A stretch of DNA of 35,217 nt, taken from contig QBLT01000017.1 in the NCBI GenBank assembly GCA_003249105.1, positions 1-35,217 on the forward strand. Direction: 5' to 3'. Below, piece after piece: positions 15,162 to 21,962 of this stretch. The DNA comes from Leptolyngbya sp. (GTDB taxonomy: Bacteria; Cyanobacteriota; Cyanobacteriia; Phormidesmidales; Phormidesmidaceae). Numbering within the stretch: the first letter of the stretch is position 1; each line of letters starts with the position of its first letter. The translations under genes and the position numbers were made by a program. The notes beneath the pieces were generated by a model. It saw nothing but the letters and a program-made list of their open reading frames with translations. It was not told the DNA's origin and did not search any database.

Positions 15162-17528
15162 CTAGGGCGCACAGCGACCCGCTTGGGCCGGGGTCACTAG
15201 CTCCAGAAACGTAGCGGCCCCATAGAGCTGGCGAGTCTGCACCCAGCCCTCTTCCCCCGGAGCTAACAGGCGTTGATCTAAGTTAGGGGCGGTAGACGGG
15301 GCAGGAGGGGGTTGACTGGTTTCCTGCGGCTGTTGGTCAAGGGACTCGCCCGAGGGAATAGAGCAAACCCGCAGTCGCGCCCAGTCGACATTGTCGGCTG
15401 TGGTTTGGAGACTGACAACCCTGAGCACGCTACCCGTGGCTACTGCTCGGGTCTCGCCTACAGCCGCACTGAGGTCTGGCTGTGGGGCTAGCTGTAGCTC
15501 ACTGTTACCGACGGGGCTCAATGGCGGTGCAGACTGCCAGAACGAGCCGACAGCGACTTCAACAATGGCGGTCAGGGCGGCCTCTGGCAGCGGTCGCCCC
15601 GCCAGGGCAGGGAGAGGCCAGTCCTGGGCCAATGGCTGAAACGCAACCGGCGGCGAGGAAGTGCTGCTTAAGGCTATGCCCACACCCGTGAGCGTGGCGA
15701 TCACCACGCCAACGCCTCCCCAAAAAGGCACCCAGGGAAAGCCTGAATGCCTCGAACCAAGGGGTGATGCGGGGGCCACAAGCCGGGTTGATGGTGTGAC
15801 TGCTGAACCATCGGCCGGGGGAGACGCCTTAAAAACACTGGGAGAGGCAGCGTTTGCCTGCCGCAGAGAGCCCGCTGGCAGGGTCGGCAGCGGGCCTAGC
15901 TGGGGCATAAACCGCATCAGCCCCACGGTAACGTTATCGTGACCGTTGAGCCGATTCGCCTGCTGAATTAGGGCGGCGACAGCGGGACTGAGCGGACTAG
16001 CGGCAGTGGTTAGGGGCGCTACCAGGTGGGGCGCGAGGATTTCGACGCGATCGTAGTCGCTGAGACCGTCAGAGCAGAGCAGCAGAGTCGTTGGGTCGTC
16101 GAGCAGCAGATGCTGGACTGAGGGATAGAGCAGGTTTGAATCGCTGATGCCCAAGGCCTGGATGAGCGCCCCGCCACTGGGCAACTGGACAGCCTCTGAA
16201 TAGAGAGCGTAGCCCATTTGAGCTTCTCGGGAGGCAACGTCGTCGTCAACGGTGATTTGGTAGCAGGTGTAGGGGCTAATTCGGTAGGCGCGACTGTCGC
16301 CAATGTGGGCAATAGAAACGTAGGGGAAATGCACCAGGGCCACCACTACGGTGGTACCCATGCGGGCGCGGGCGGAGCGATTTTCGTCGTTGTTGCGGGC
16401 AGAGATAGCGTCGTTGGCCAAAATCAGGGCCTGCTTGAGGCGCTGGGCAATCGCCTCCGGAGACGGGTAAGCCTGCTGAGTGAGAGGCTCTAGCTCCTGC
16501 TGAAGCAGCTTGATGGCCGTTTGAGAGGCCACATTGCCCTGTTCATGGCCGCCAATGCCGTCGCACACCAGCAGCAGCGGCAGGTGTTCAACGCTGTCTG
16601 CTGACACCGGGAGGCGCTGCTGGCGGGGGTCTTTTTCGGGATAGCAGGCGTCTTCGTTGCGATCGCGGCTCGGCCCCTGATCGGTGTCCGCCACCCAGTC
16701 CACCGTCACTAGCAACCCCTGGGCCAGGGTATGAATAGCACCCTCCAGCTCGGCCACAAGCTCTTGATCAGACACTAACTTGCCCTCCCTAAGGGCCTTA
16801 CACAGCCAGCTGAGGTAGGGGCGCACCTGGGGTTGAGCCGTGGCCACCAGCGGCTGCCACCGCTGGCTGAGCTGGGCCAGGGTAGGGCTAGAATCGTCGG
16901 CTACCAGCGTGGTGAGCCGCAGCAGTGCACCATCCACCCGCAGGTCATCTTCTAAGAGGGTGGTGGCCATCTGCTCTTCCATCAGCGTCGGCCACAGAGC
17001 CGCTATCTGTCGCAGCCAGTTGAGCTGCTGCAACGGCGAGCCCTCCGACCACCGTTGAGCTAGGGAAGGTAGAATAGCCGCCTCAATTTTTCCCTGCCCA
17101 GGGGGCTGCCCTGGCTCGTCACCGGCCTGGGGATGCAGCCGCGTAGCGATGGGAGCACTGTCGAGGAGCAGCACCGTGGCCGCTAACCCAGTTTGTTCTG
17201 ACGTCAGGTAAGTGTAGGGACGAGGAATATGCTGGGCCAGGTGAAACAGCTTCAGGTAAGCCATCACCGAGGCCGGAATTTTCTCTAGGGGAGGCGGGGG
17301 GGTATCGGGCCGCGTGTCGAGCCAGAGTTGATGCTTCCCCTGGGTTCGTTTTTGCCCCTCCCCCCAGATCAAAAATCGCCCGGCGATCAGCGTGCCAGAG
17401 CGCCCCGTGAGCGGCCCGTCGCCAACGGCCAGCAAAAAACGGTATAGCAGGGGGGTTTGGCAGACCTTACAGTGGCTAGCAGGTGGGGTCGACACCGACC
17501 GGCAGGATGGGTTAGAGCACTGGATCAC
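15162..17528 (-). CDS. Membrane-anchored PP2C phosphatase with N-terminal zinc ribbon
   Basis: The protein has 788 residues. Residues 1-26 form a four-cysteine zinc ribbon (CSNPSC then CKVC). Residues about 35-245 resemble a degraded kinase-like domain (VMAYLKLFHLAQHIPRPYTY, LNWLRQIAALWPTL, LLEDDLRVDGALLRL) without visible catalytic motifs. Residues about 255-545 are a complete PPM/PP2C phosphatase: RNEDA, VCDGIGGHEQGNVAS, ARMGTTVVVAL, IAHIGDSRAYR, LLCSDGLSDY and GHDNVTVGLMRF, with all metal-binding Asp residues present. A single membrane helix (PFWGGVGVVIATLTGVGIAL) precedes a Ser/Pro-rich C-terminal part, probably outside the cytoplasm. It removes phosphate from Ser/Thr residues. It is the first gene of the cluster, with a GTG start at 17528, and would set the phosphorylation state read by the FHA domain encoded next. 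Confidence 0.9.
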   Translation of the reverse strand: MIQCSNPSCRSVSTPPASHCKVCQTPLLYRFLLAVGDGPLTGRSGTLIAGRFLIWGEGQKRTQGKHQLWLDTRPDTPPPPLEKIPASVMAYLKLFHLAQHIPRPYTYLTSEQTGLAATVLLLDSAPIATRLHPQAGDEPGQPPGQGKIEAAILPSLAQRWSEGSPLQQLNWLRQIAALWPTLMEEQMATTLLEDDLRVDGALLRLTTLVADDSSPTLAQLSQRWQPLVATAQPQVRPYLSWLCKALREGKLVSDQELVAELEGAIHTLAQGLLVTVDWVADTDQGPSRDRNEDACYPEKDPRQQRLPVSADSVEHLPLLLVCDGIGGHEQGNVASQTAIKLLQQELEPLTQQAYPSPEAIAQRLKQALILANDAISARNNDENRSARARMGTTVVVALVHFPYVSIAHIGDSRAYRISPYTCYQITVDDDVASREAQMGYALYSEAVQLPSGGALIQALGISDSNLLYPSVQHLLLDDPTTLLLCSDGLSDYDRVEILAPHLVAPLTTAASPLSPAVAALIQQANRLNGHDNVTVGLMRFMPQLGPLPTLPAGSLRQANAASPSVFKASPPADGSAVTPSTRLVAPASPLGSRHSGFPWVPFWGGVGVVIATLTGVGIALSSTSSPPVAFQPLAQDWPLPALAGRPLPEAALTAIVEVAVGSFWQSAPPLSPVGNSELQLAPQPDLSAAVGETRAVATGSVLRVVSLQTTADNVDWARLRVCSIPSGESLDQQPQETSQPPPAPSTAPNLDQRLLAPGEEGWVQTRQLYGAATFLELVTPAQAGRCAP

Positions 17529-17605
17529 GATCCGGTTGGGGCAGGTAAACAGCTCTTAATCTCTCATGGTATCTAACCCCAGCCGATTCAATGCCAGAAT
17601 CTTTA

Positions 17606-17634
17606 GCCCCAGCCTGGCGAACCTGGGCTGGGGC
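17606..17634. terminator. Strong GC-rich hairpin between ndhM and the phosphatase gene
   Basis: GCCCCAGCC (17606-17614) pairs perfectly with GGCTGGGGC (17626-17634) across an 11-base loop. It lies 64 bases after the ndhM stop and about 78 bases before the phosphatase start, both on the minus strand. No T-run follows, so it is not a textbook intrinsic terminator; it may slow or end ndhM transcription or protect its 3' end. Confidence 0.4.
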
Positions 17635-17697
17635 CAGGGCTGGACAATACCTTACTTATTCTTTAAGGCGGCTAGGCCAGGGATGTTAGGTACAGCC

Positions 17698-18045
17698 CTA
17701 GCTAGCTGACTGATCGACCTCAACCCGAGGTAGCCCCATGCTGTAGTTGAGGGCGCGGCTCTTGAGGTTGTAGCTAATGGCCCCCTGCTGCAGGAGCTGC
17801 CGGATGAAGTGCTCTAGATCGGAGCCAATGCGACGCAGATTGTAGTCGGTCAGATCTTCTCCAGCGGCGGCGTCAACCAGTCGATCAAATTCGGCGTAGA
17901 CGGCCTTGACGGCGTCTTCAGACCAGTTGAACTCGTTGTCGGGGTCAATGTCTAGGGTGAGCTTGTCGTCGCTGGGCACCAGCTCGTTGTTGGCAACAAC
18001 GGCGGTGTAAATGTGAACATGCCGAGTGGTCGATTTGAGCATCAT
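17698..18045 (-). CDS. ndhM: NDH-1 subunit NdhM
   Basis: The protein has 115 residues and matches the oxygenic-photosynthesis-specific NdhM family closely: [15 protein letters not shown] at the start, [19 protein letters not shown] in the middle, and [20 protein letters not shown] then [13 protein letters not shown] near the end. NdhM is a peripheral subunit of the hydrophilic arm of cyanobacterial NDH-1 and supports cyclic electron flow and CO2 uptake. Two adjacent ATG codons (18045 and 18042) are possible starts and differ by one residue. It stands alone on the minus strand between gloB and the phosphatase gene, away from the ndhF3 operon, which is usual for this subunit. Confidence 0.95.
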   Translation of the reverse strand: MMLKSTTRHVHIYTAVVANNELVPSDDKLTLDIDPDNEFNWSEDAVKAVYAEFDRLVDAAAGEDLTDYNLRRIGSDLEHFIRQLLQQGAISYNLKSRALNYSMGLPRVEVDQSAS

Positions 18046-18142
18046 GGCCAGGTGTCGCCCTTCTATATAGATGTGGTCTAGGGTGGTTTACCCCAGGATG
18101 TGCTGCTGTTGTGATTGTATAGCAACCGTTCCCAGCTAGGGC

Positions 18143-18940
18143 CTAGAATAGGTCTTTTTTGCCTCTCAGCCGGGCAAAGGTCTGCACCGTTGAGGTGCTG
18201 TTCATCGCTTGCTGGAGACTGGCTTCATCCCACCGGAGGAAGGGATTAGTTTGCTTTTCAAGCCCCAGTTCGGTGGGTACTGTGGGCTGGTCTTGGGCGC
18301 GGGCAGCCTGTACCTGTTTCAGCCGCTGTTGCAGGGTAGCGTTGGTGCCGTCTACGGTAACGGCAAATCTGAGGTTGTTTAGCGTGTACTCGTGGGCGCA
18401 CCATACTCGGGTCTGGTCTGGTAGCTGACGCAGCTTGTCCAGCGACTCAACCATCTGCTGGGGACTGCCCTCAAACAGGCGACCGCAGCCGCCGGCAAAC
18501 AGGGTGTCGCCGCAGAAGAGTTCGCCCCAGTCGTTGGCTGTGGCTGGAGCTATGTAGTAGGCAACGTGGGCACGGGTGTGGCCGGGCACAAAAATAACCT
18601 CGGCGGTGCGTTGGCCTCCGGCCGGGCCTTGCCCATCGCCGATCGGCACCCGATCGCCCTCCTGCAAAAAATGGGTCTGTCCAGGAATGCGGCCCCGATC
18701 TTCGGCACCACCGTAGACCTGGGCCTGGGGAAATCGCTCTAGCAGCTGACGGTTGCCGCCCACGTGGTCACTGTGGTGGTGGGTGTTGAGGATGGCCGTT
18801 AGCGTGGCACCCAGCTCATCTAAGGTGTGGAGCACCGGCTCGGCATCGCCGGGGTCAACCACAATGGCCTCACCCCGGTCGACATTGTGGAGCACAAAAA
18901 TGTAGTTGTCGCGAAAGGCCGCTACCCGATAAATGTCCAT
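18143..18940 (-). CDS. gloB: Hydroxyacylglutathione hydrolase (glyoxalase II)
   Basis: The protein has 265 residues and is a metallo-beta-lactamase-fold hydrolase. The two-metal site is complete: [12 protein letters not shown] near residue 51, [15 protein letters not shown] and WCAHEYT. A short C-terminal helical domain with [12 protein letters not shown] is characteristic of glyoxalase II. It hydrolyses S-lactoylglutathione to lactate and glutathione, the second step of methylglyoxal detoxification in the cytoplasm. ATG 18940 is preceded by AGGAG about 7 bases upstream. It is transcribed leftwards towards ndhM with about 97 bases between them; co-transcription is possible. Confidence 0.95.
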   Translation of the reverse strand: MDIYRVAAFRDNYIFVLHNVDRGEAIVVDPGDAEPVLHTLDELGATLTAILNTHHHSDHVGGNRQLLERFPQAQVYGGAEDRGRIPGQTHFLQEGDRVPIGDGQGPAGGQRTAEVIFVPGHTRAHVAYYIAPATANDWGELFCGDTLFAGGCGRLFEGSPQQMVESLDKLRQLPDQTRVWCAHEYTLNNLRFAVTVDGTNATLQQRLKQVQAARAQDQPTVPTELGLEKQTNPFLRWDEASLQQAMNSTSTVQTFARLRGKKDLF

Positions 18941-19090
18941 AGGATGCTCCTGACTCTGGACTGTTTTTTCCGTAACTTTTCCGTGGCAAACTTGCCGTTG
19001 CCCAAGCTTTAATACAGGTTTACTGAATCTTCACCAGGCGCCCAACCGCAGTGTTTAGGGATTGGGCATGCTGAAGGAAACATGAAATCG

Positions 19091-19131
19091 TAGCAAGGGC
19101 TACATCGCAATCTGCGATACAGCCCTTGCTA
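19091..19131. repeat. Long near-perfect hairpin upstream of the 65-residue gene
   Basis: TAGCAAGGGCT (19091-19101) pairs with AGCCCTTGCTA (19121-19131), then after an AC/AC internal loop ATCGCA (19104-19109) pairs with TGCGAT (19113-19118) around a three-base loop. That gives 17 base pairs in 41 bases. It lies between two divergent genes, about 150 bases before gloB and 40 bases before the small gene, so it is not placed as a terminator for either. It could be a leader structure of the small gene, a regulator site, or a dispersed palindromic repeat. Confidence 0.6.
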
Positions 19132-19171
19132 GCTTCTACTATCGTCACTCCTGAGTTGAGGATTTGCAATT

Positions 19172-19369
19172 ATGGTGTCATCTCTGCCTGCCCCAGATAT
19201 CCAGTCGCTGGTCAGCGTTGCCATAGAGCAAGGAACTTTGAGCCGCCGCGACCACCTCAGCCTATCGACGGCGATGTTGAGCAATCCCCTGCTGACCAGC
19301 CGCGATCGCCAGTACATCAACCAGGTGTTTGACGGTATTCGCTCTGGGCGAGTGCGCTTGGCTGACTAA
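19172..19369 (+). CDS. Small protein of 65 residues, function unknown
   Basis: The protein has 65 residues with no membrane segment and no signal peptide. It looks like a compact helical protein, with IQSLVSVAIEQGTLSRRDHL in the first half and DRQYINQVFDGIRSGRVRLA at the end. The impression is of the many small cyanobacterial proteins without assigned function, but I cannot name a family. Evidence that it is real: ATG 19172 with GAGG about 14 bases upstream, ordinary codon use, and a clear intrinsic terminator 26 bases after its TAA stop. A long hairpin sits 40 bases upstream of the start and may lie in its leader. Confidence 0.75.
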   Translation: MVSSLPAPDIQSLVSVAIEQGTLSRRDHLSLSTAMLSNPLLTSRDRQYINQVFDGIRSGRVRLAD

Positions 19370-19394
19370 AGTTTTCTTTGATAGAACACCGTTG

Positions 19395-19426
19395 CGCCCT
19401 GGCTAATCCCAGGGCGTTTTGCTTTT
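19395..19426 (+). terminator. Intrinsic terminator of the 65-residue gene
   Basis: CGCCCTGG (19395-19402) pairs with CCAGGGCG (19409-19416) around a six-base loop and is followed by TTTTGCTTTT. This is a standard rho-independent terminator on the plus strand, 26 bases after the stop of the small gene. Confidence 0.85.
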
Positions 19427-19473
19427 ACAATTAGGGCAGCTAGGGCTGCGGTAAGCTACGGGGTGGCCGTGCT

Positions 19474-20589
19474 TTGGGGCCAAGTTCAGATTTAGAGGTT
19501 CAGCGGTCAACACCTGTGCGTCAAAAACGCCCTCGCTATGGCGAAACGACTGTTGAAGAAAGTTACCGGCGCACTCGGCAACACCTGACTCGCGGGGCGA
19601 TCGCCCTCGGCTGTGTGATGGTGTCAGGGGTGTGCTGGTATCACTTTATGGAGGGGTGGAGCTGGTTAGACTCGGTCTACATGGCGGTGATTACCCTATC
19701 GACCGTGGGCTTTGGGGAAACCAACCCGCTGAGTCCCGAGGGTCGCCTCTTTACCATCCTGCTGATCATGACCGGGGTCGGCGTGATTGCCTACATTCTC
19801 AACAATCTCACCGAGGCGATCGTGCAGGGGCATTTTCAGGCCGGGTTTCGCTCACTTAAGCGGCGCAGATTTATGGAATCCATGCGGGATCACTACATTA
19901 TTTGCGGCCTCGGCCGCACGGGTCGCCAAGTGGCCACAGAGTTTTTTGCAGAGAACATTCCTTTCGTGGTAGTTGACTCTGAAGACAGCGCAGTGCAGCG
20001 GGCCCAGCAGTTGGGATACATCACGCTTCAGGGTGACGCCACCCAAGACCAGGTGTTGCTCCAGGCTGGGGTCGAACGGGCCCGCTGTCTGGTGGCGGCC
20101 CTGCCCTCCGATGCCGAAAACCTCTACATTGTGCTCTCGGCCAAAACCCTGTCCCCCGATATTCGCACCATTGCCCGCGCCAGCAGCGAAGAGGCCATCC
20201 TCAAACTTCAGCGGGGCGGGGCCGATGTGGTGGTGTCGCCCTACATTACCGGCGGCAAGCGGATGGCGGCAGCGGCCCTGCGGCCCCAGGTGGTAGATTT
20301 CTTAGACGGCATTCTCACTGGGGCCGAGCGCACAGTCTATGTCGAAGAGTTTTTGCTGCTGCCCGAGAGCTGCCCGGTCATTGGCAAAACCCTGTCTGAA
20401 GCGCAGCTGGGGCGTCAGTCTGGAGCACTGATTCTGGCCATTCGCCGGAAGGATGGGGTGCTAATTTTTAGCCCCACCGCTGATACGCGCCTCTACCCTG
20501 GTGACATGGTGATCAGCATGGGCAACGCCGACCAGCTGCGACTGCTGAGCCAAATTATTAGCCCCATTGAACAGGGCAGAAAGGCGTGA
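19474..20589 (+). CDS. Potassium channel with RCK (TrkA-N/TrkA-C) gating domains
   Basis: The protein has 371 residues. A cytoplasmic N-terminus is followed by a first membrane helix (about 40-57), a pore loop with the selectivity filter TVGFGE (77-82) and a second helix (about 91-110). From residue 138 a Rossmann-type RCK domain begins with YIICGLGRTGRQVATEF, then VVDSED as the nucleotide-binding acidic strand. A TrkA-C domain occupies about 285-365. Such MthK-like channels are tetramers opened by ligand binding to RCK. A filter of GFGE rather than GYGD is common in bacterial members but may lower K+ selectivity. The start is unclear: TTG 19474 is the frame's first start, GTG 19516 is an alternative that loses 14 residues. 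It stands alone. Confidence 0.9.
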   Translation: MGPSSDLEVQRSTPVRQKRPRYGETTVEESYRRTRQHLTRGAIALGCVMVSGVCWYHFMEGWSWLDSVYMAVITLSTVGFGETNPLSPEGRLFTILLIMTGVGVIAYILNNLTEAIVQGHFQAGFRSLKRRRFMESMRDHYIICGLGRTGRQVATEFFAENIPFVVVDSEDSAVQRAQQLGYITLQGDATQDQVLLQAGVERARCLVAALPSDAENLYIVLSAKTLSPDIRTIARASSEEAILKLQRGGADVVVSPYITGGKRMAAAALRPQVVDFLDGILTGAERTVYVEEFLLLPESCPVIGKTLSEAQLGRQSGALILAIRRKDGVLIFSPTADTRLYPGDMVISMGNADQLRLLSQIISPIEQGRKA

Positions 20590-20893
20590 TTTTGGCCCTG
20601 AGCTCTACCTCAACCCAGAACAGCGATCGCTGGGGTCTTAGGAGAATTCTAGAAAAGAAGATCCCCGCTTTATCGGGCAACTGTAGCCACTGTCGGGTGG
20701 ACACTGCCCACCCTTAGGGAGAAAGTTTTTCAGAAGTCACCTTAAAGCTGATAACTTTCCGCATAGCAGCCATTTTCCGCCGTCGATCGCTAGCGTTCCG
20801 TATTAAGGTTTGCTGCGCAGTTTACCCAGTGCTTTATTCGGAATGCGTTGATGGATCTTAGCCGAACCTAAACCCGCCCTTGGCGATGAACCC
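20590..20893. other. Intergenic region before the Rcp1-like regulator
   Basis: About 300 bases without a convincing gene. GGGTGG (20695-20700) can pair with CCACCC (20708-20713) around a seven-base loop, with a short T-run at 20725-20730, so a weak terminator for the channel gene is possible. The second half is moderately AT-rich and probably contains the promoter of the regulator gene, but no clear promoter hexamers stand out. Confidence 0.4.
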
Positions 20894-21370
20894 ATGCAAG
20901 AGCTGCAAGAACGCTTCATTCTGGTCATTGACCCCAACCCAGCCCATGCTCAGGTGGTGCAACAGGTTCTGGGCCAGCGGTCAGACCGCGACTCGCAGAG
21001 CGACCCGTACCACAATCACCTCGAAATTGTCGCGAGCGGGGGAGCGGCGATCGACTATCTGCTGCAGCGGGGCGAGTACGCCCATGCCCCCCGCCCCGAT
21101 TTAGTTCTGCTCGATCTTGCGCTGCCAGGGCTCGAACTGCCGGAAAACGATGGCTACAACATTCTCACCACCATCAAGACGACGCCTCACCTCAGGTGGA
21201 TTCCGGTGATTGTGTTCACGGAGTCTGACCGCAGCGAAGACATTTTACGAAGCTATGCCAGCCAAAGTAACTGCTACGTAGTGAAGGCGGCTGATTTAGA
21301 GCAGCTGTCTCGCACGGTGAAACAGATCGAGGCGTTTTGGCTTGGAATTGTAACGCTGCCGCTGCGGTAA
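20894..21370 (+). CDS. Stand-alone Rcp1-like response regulator
   Basis: The protein has 158 residues, a single receiver domain of the phytochrome-partner (Rcp1) type. The phosphoacceptor Asp lies in PDLVLLDLALPG, followed by the switch Thr in VIVFTESD and the Lys in NCYVVKAAD. The C-terminal VKQIEAFWLGIVTLPLR is the hallmark tail of Rcp1-type regulators. The first acidic patch reads VIDPNPAH with one Asp instead of the usual two acids, and there is a short insertion (GLELPEND) after the phosphorylation site. No output domain, so it acts by protein contact. It lies 592 bases before the phytochrome gene on the same strand and may be a second partner of that kinase. ATG 20894 has no good ribosome binding site; start slightly uncertain. 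Confidence 0.88.
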   Translation: MQELQERFILVIDPNPAHAQVVQQVLGQRSDRDSQSDPYHNHLEIVASGGAAIDYLLQRGEYAHAPRPDLVLLDLALPGLELPENDGYNILTTIKTTPHLRWIPVIVFTESDRSEDILRSYASQSNCYVVKAADLEQLSRTVKQIEAFWLGIVTLPLR

Positions 21371-21962
21371 TTCTCCCCCGCTTCAATACGTTTGGTAAAC
21401 AAACAAAAACTATCTCGTATTCTTTCTCGTTGAAAGCCTGCTTTAGCAGGGCGATTGAAATCTAAATTTACCTAAAAAGTAAATTTCCTATTTTCTTAAT
21501 ATCCTTATTCTGGAGCCTCAATTTATCTGAGATATGCTGCTGAATAGAGCCACTTCAGAGCGCAATGATTTAACTTGTAGCGGACGGTTGGGCTAGGAAT
21601 TGAGCCAGCGCCACTGCATGAAACCCTGTTCCTAGCCGTATCTTTGCCCACCATAGAGGTTTTTCCAGGCCAAACGTTCGATCTTCAATGGAGTCCTAAA
21701 TTTAAACAACTGGACCCAGGCTAACGTTTGTACTGCGGTAGATGAGGTCGAGCCGAAAGCTGTTCTTCCCAGTTCTTAGGACTGCTTGAGAGCTTGACGC
21801 GAGACATTAATGCTTGATTTGGTCGAGCCATTCTAAGGCTCTGTTTGGCGCGGCATGGCGGGGCTTTTTGTGGGACTAGACATGGCCCTGAATGGTTAAA
21901 CCCTACTCGCCTGAGCGCAACCAACTAACCCACTCATAACTTTCCCTAGGAGAGCGATCGCG
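21371..21962. other. Intergenic region upstream of the phytochrome operon
   Basis: Nearly 600 bases without a convincing gene. It holds a small hairpin in a CRISPR-repeat-like stretch (21430-21461), a perfect 8-bp AT-rich inverted repeat AAATTTAC/GTAAATTT (21464-21471 and 21479-21486), and near the end the phytochrome ribosome binding site. The left part (21410-21530) is clearly more AT-rich than the genes around it. The promoter of the phytochrome operon must lie here but I cannot place it with confidence. Confidence 0.5.
21464..21486. promoter_or_regulatory. AT-rich perfect inverted repeat after the Rcp1-like gene
   Basis: AAATTTAC (21464-21471) and GTAAATTT (21479-21486) are exact inverted arms with a seven-base A-rich spacer, followed by a T-rich stretch. 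It could be a weak terminator for the regulator gene or a dimer-binding operator; the sequence does not decide. Confidence 0.35.

Noticed and set aside
21721-21924. Minus-strand open frame of 67 codons before the phytochrome gene
   Set aside because: No ribosome binding site, odd composition, no recognisable motif; it lies in a probable promoter region.
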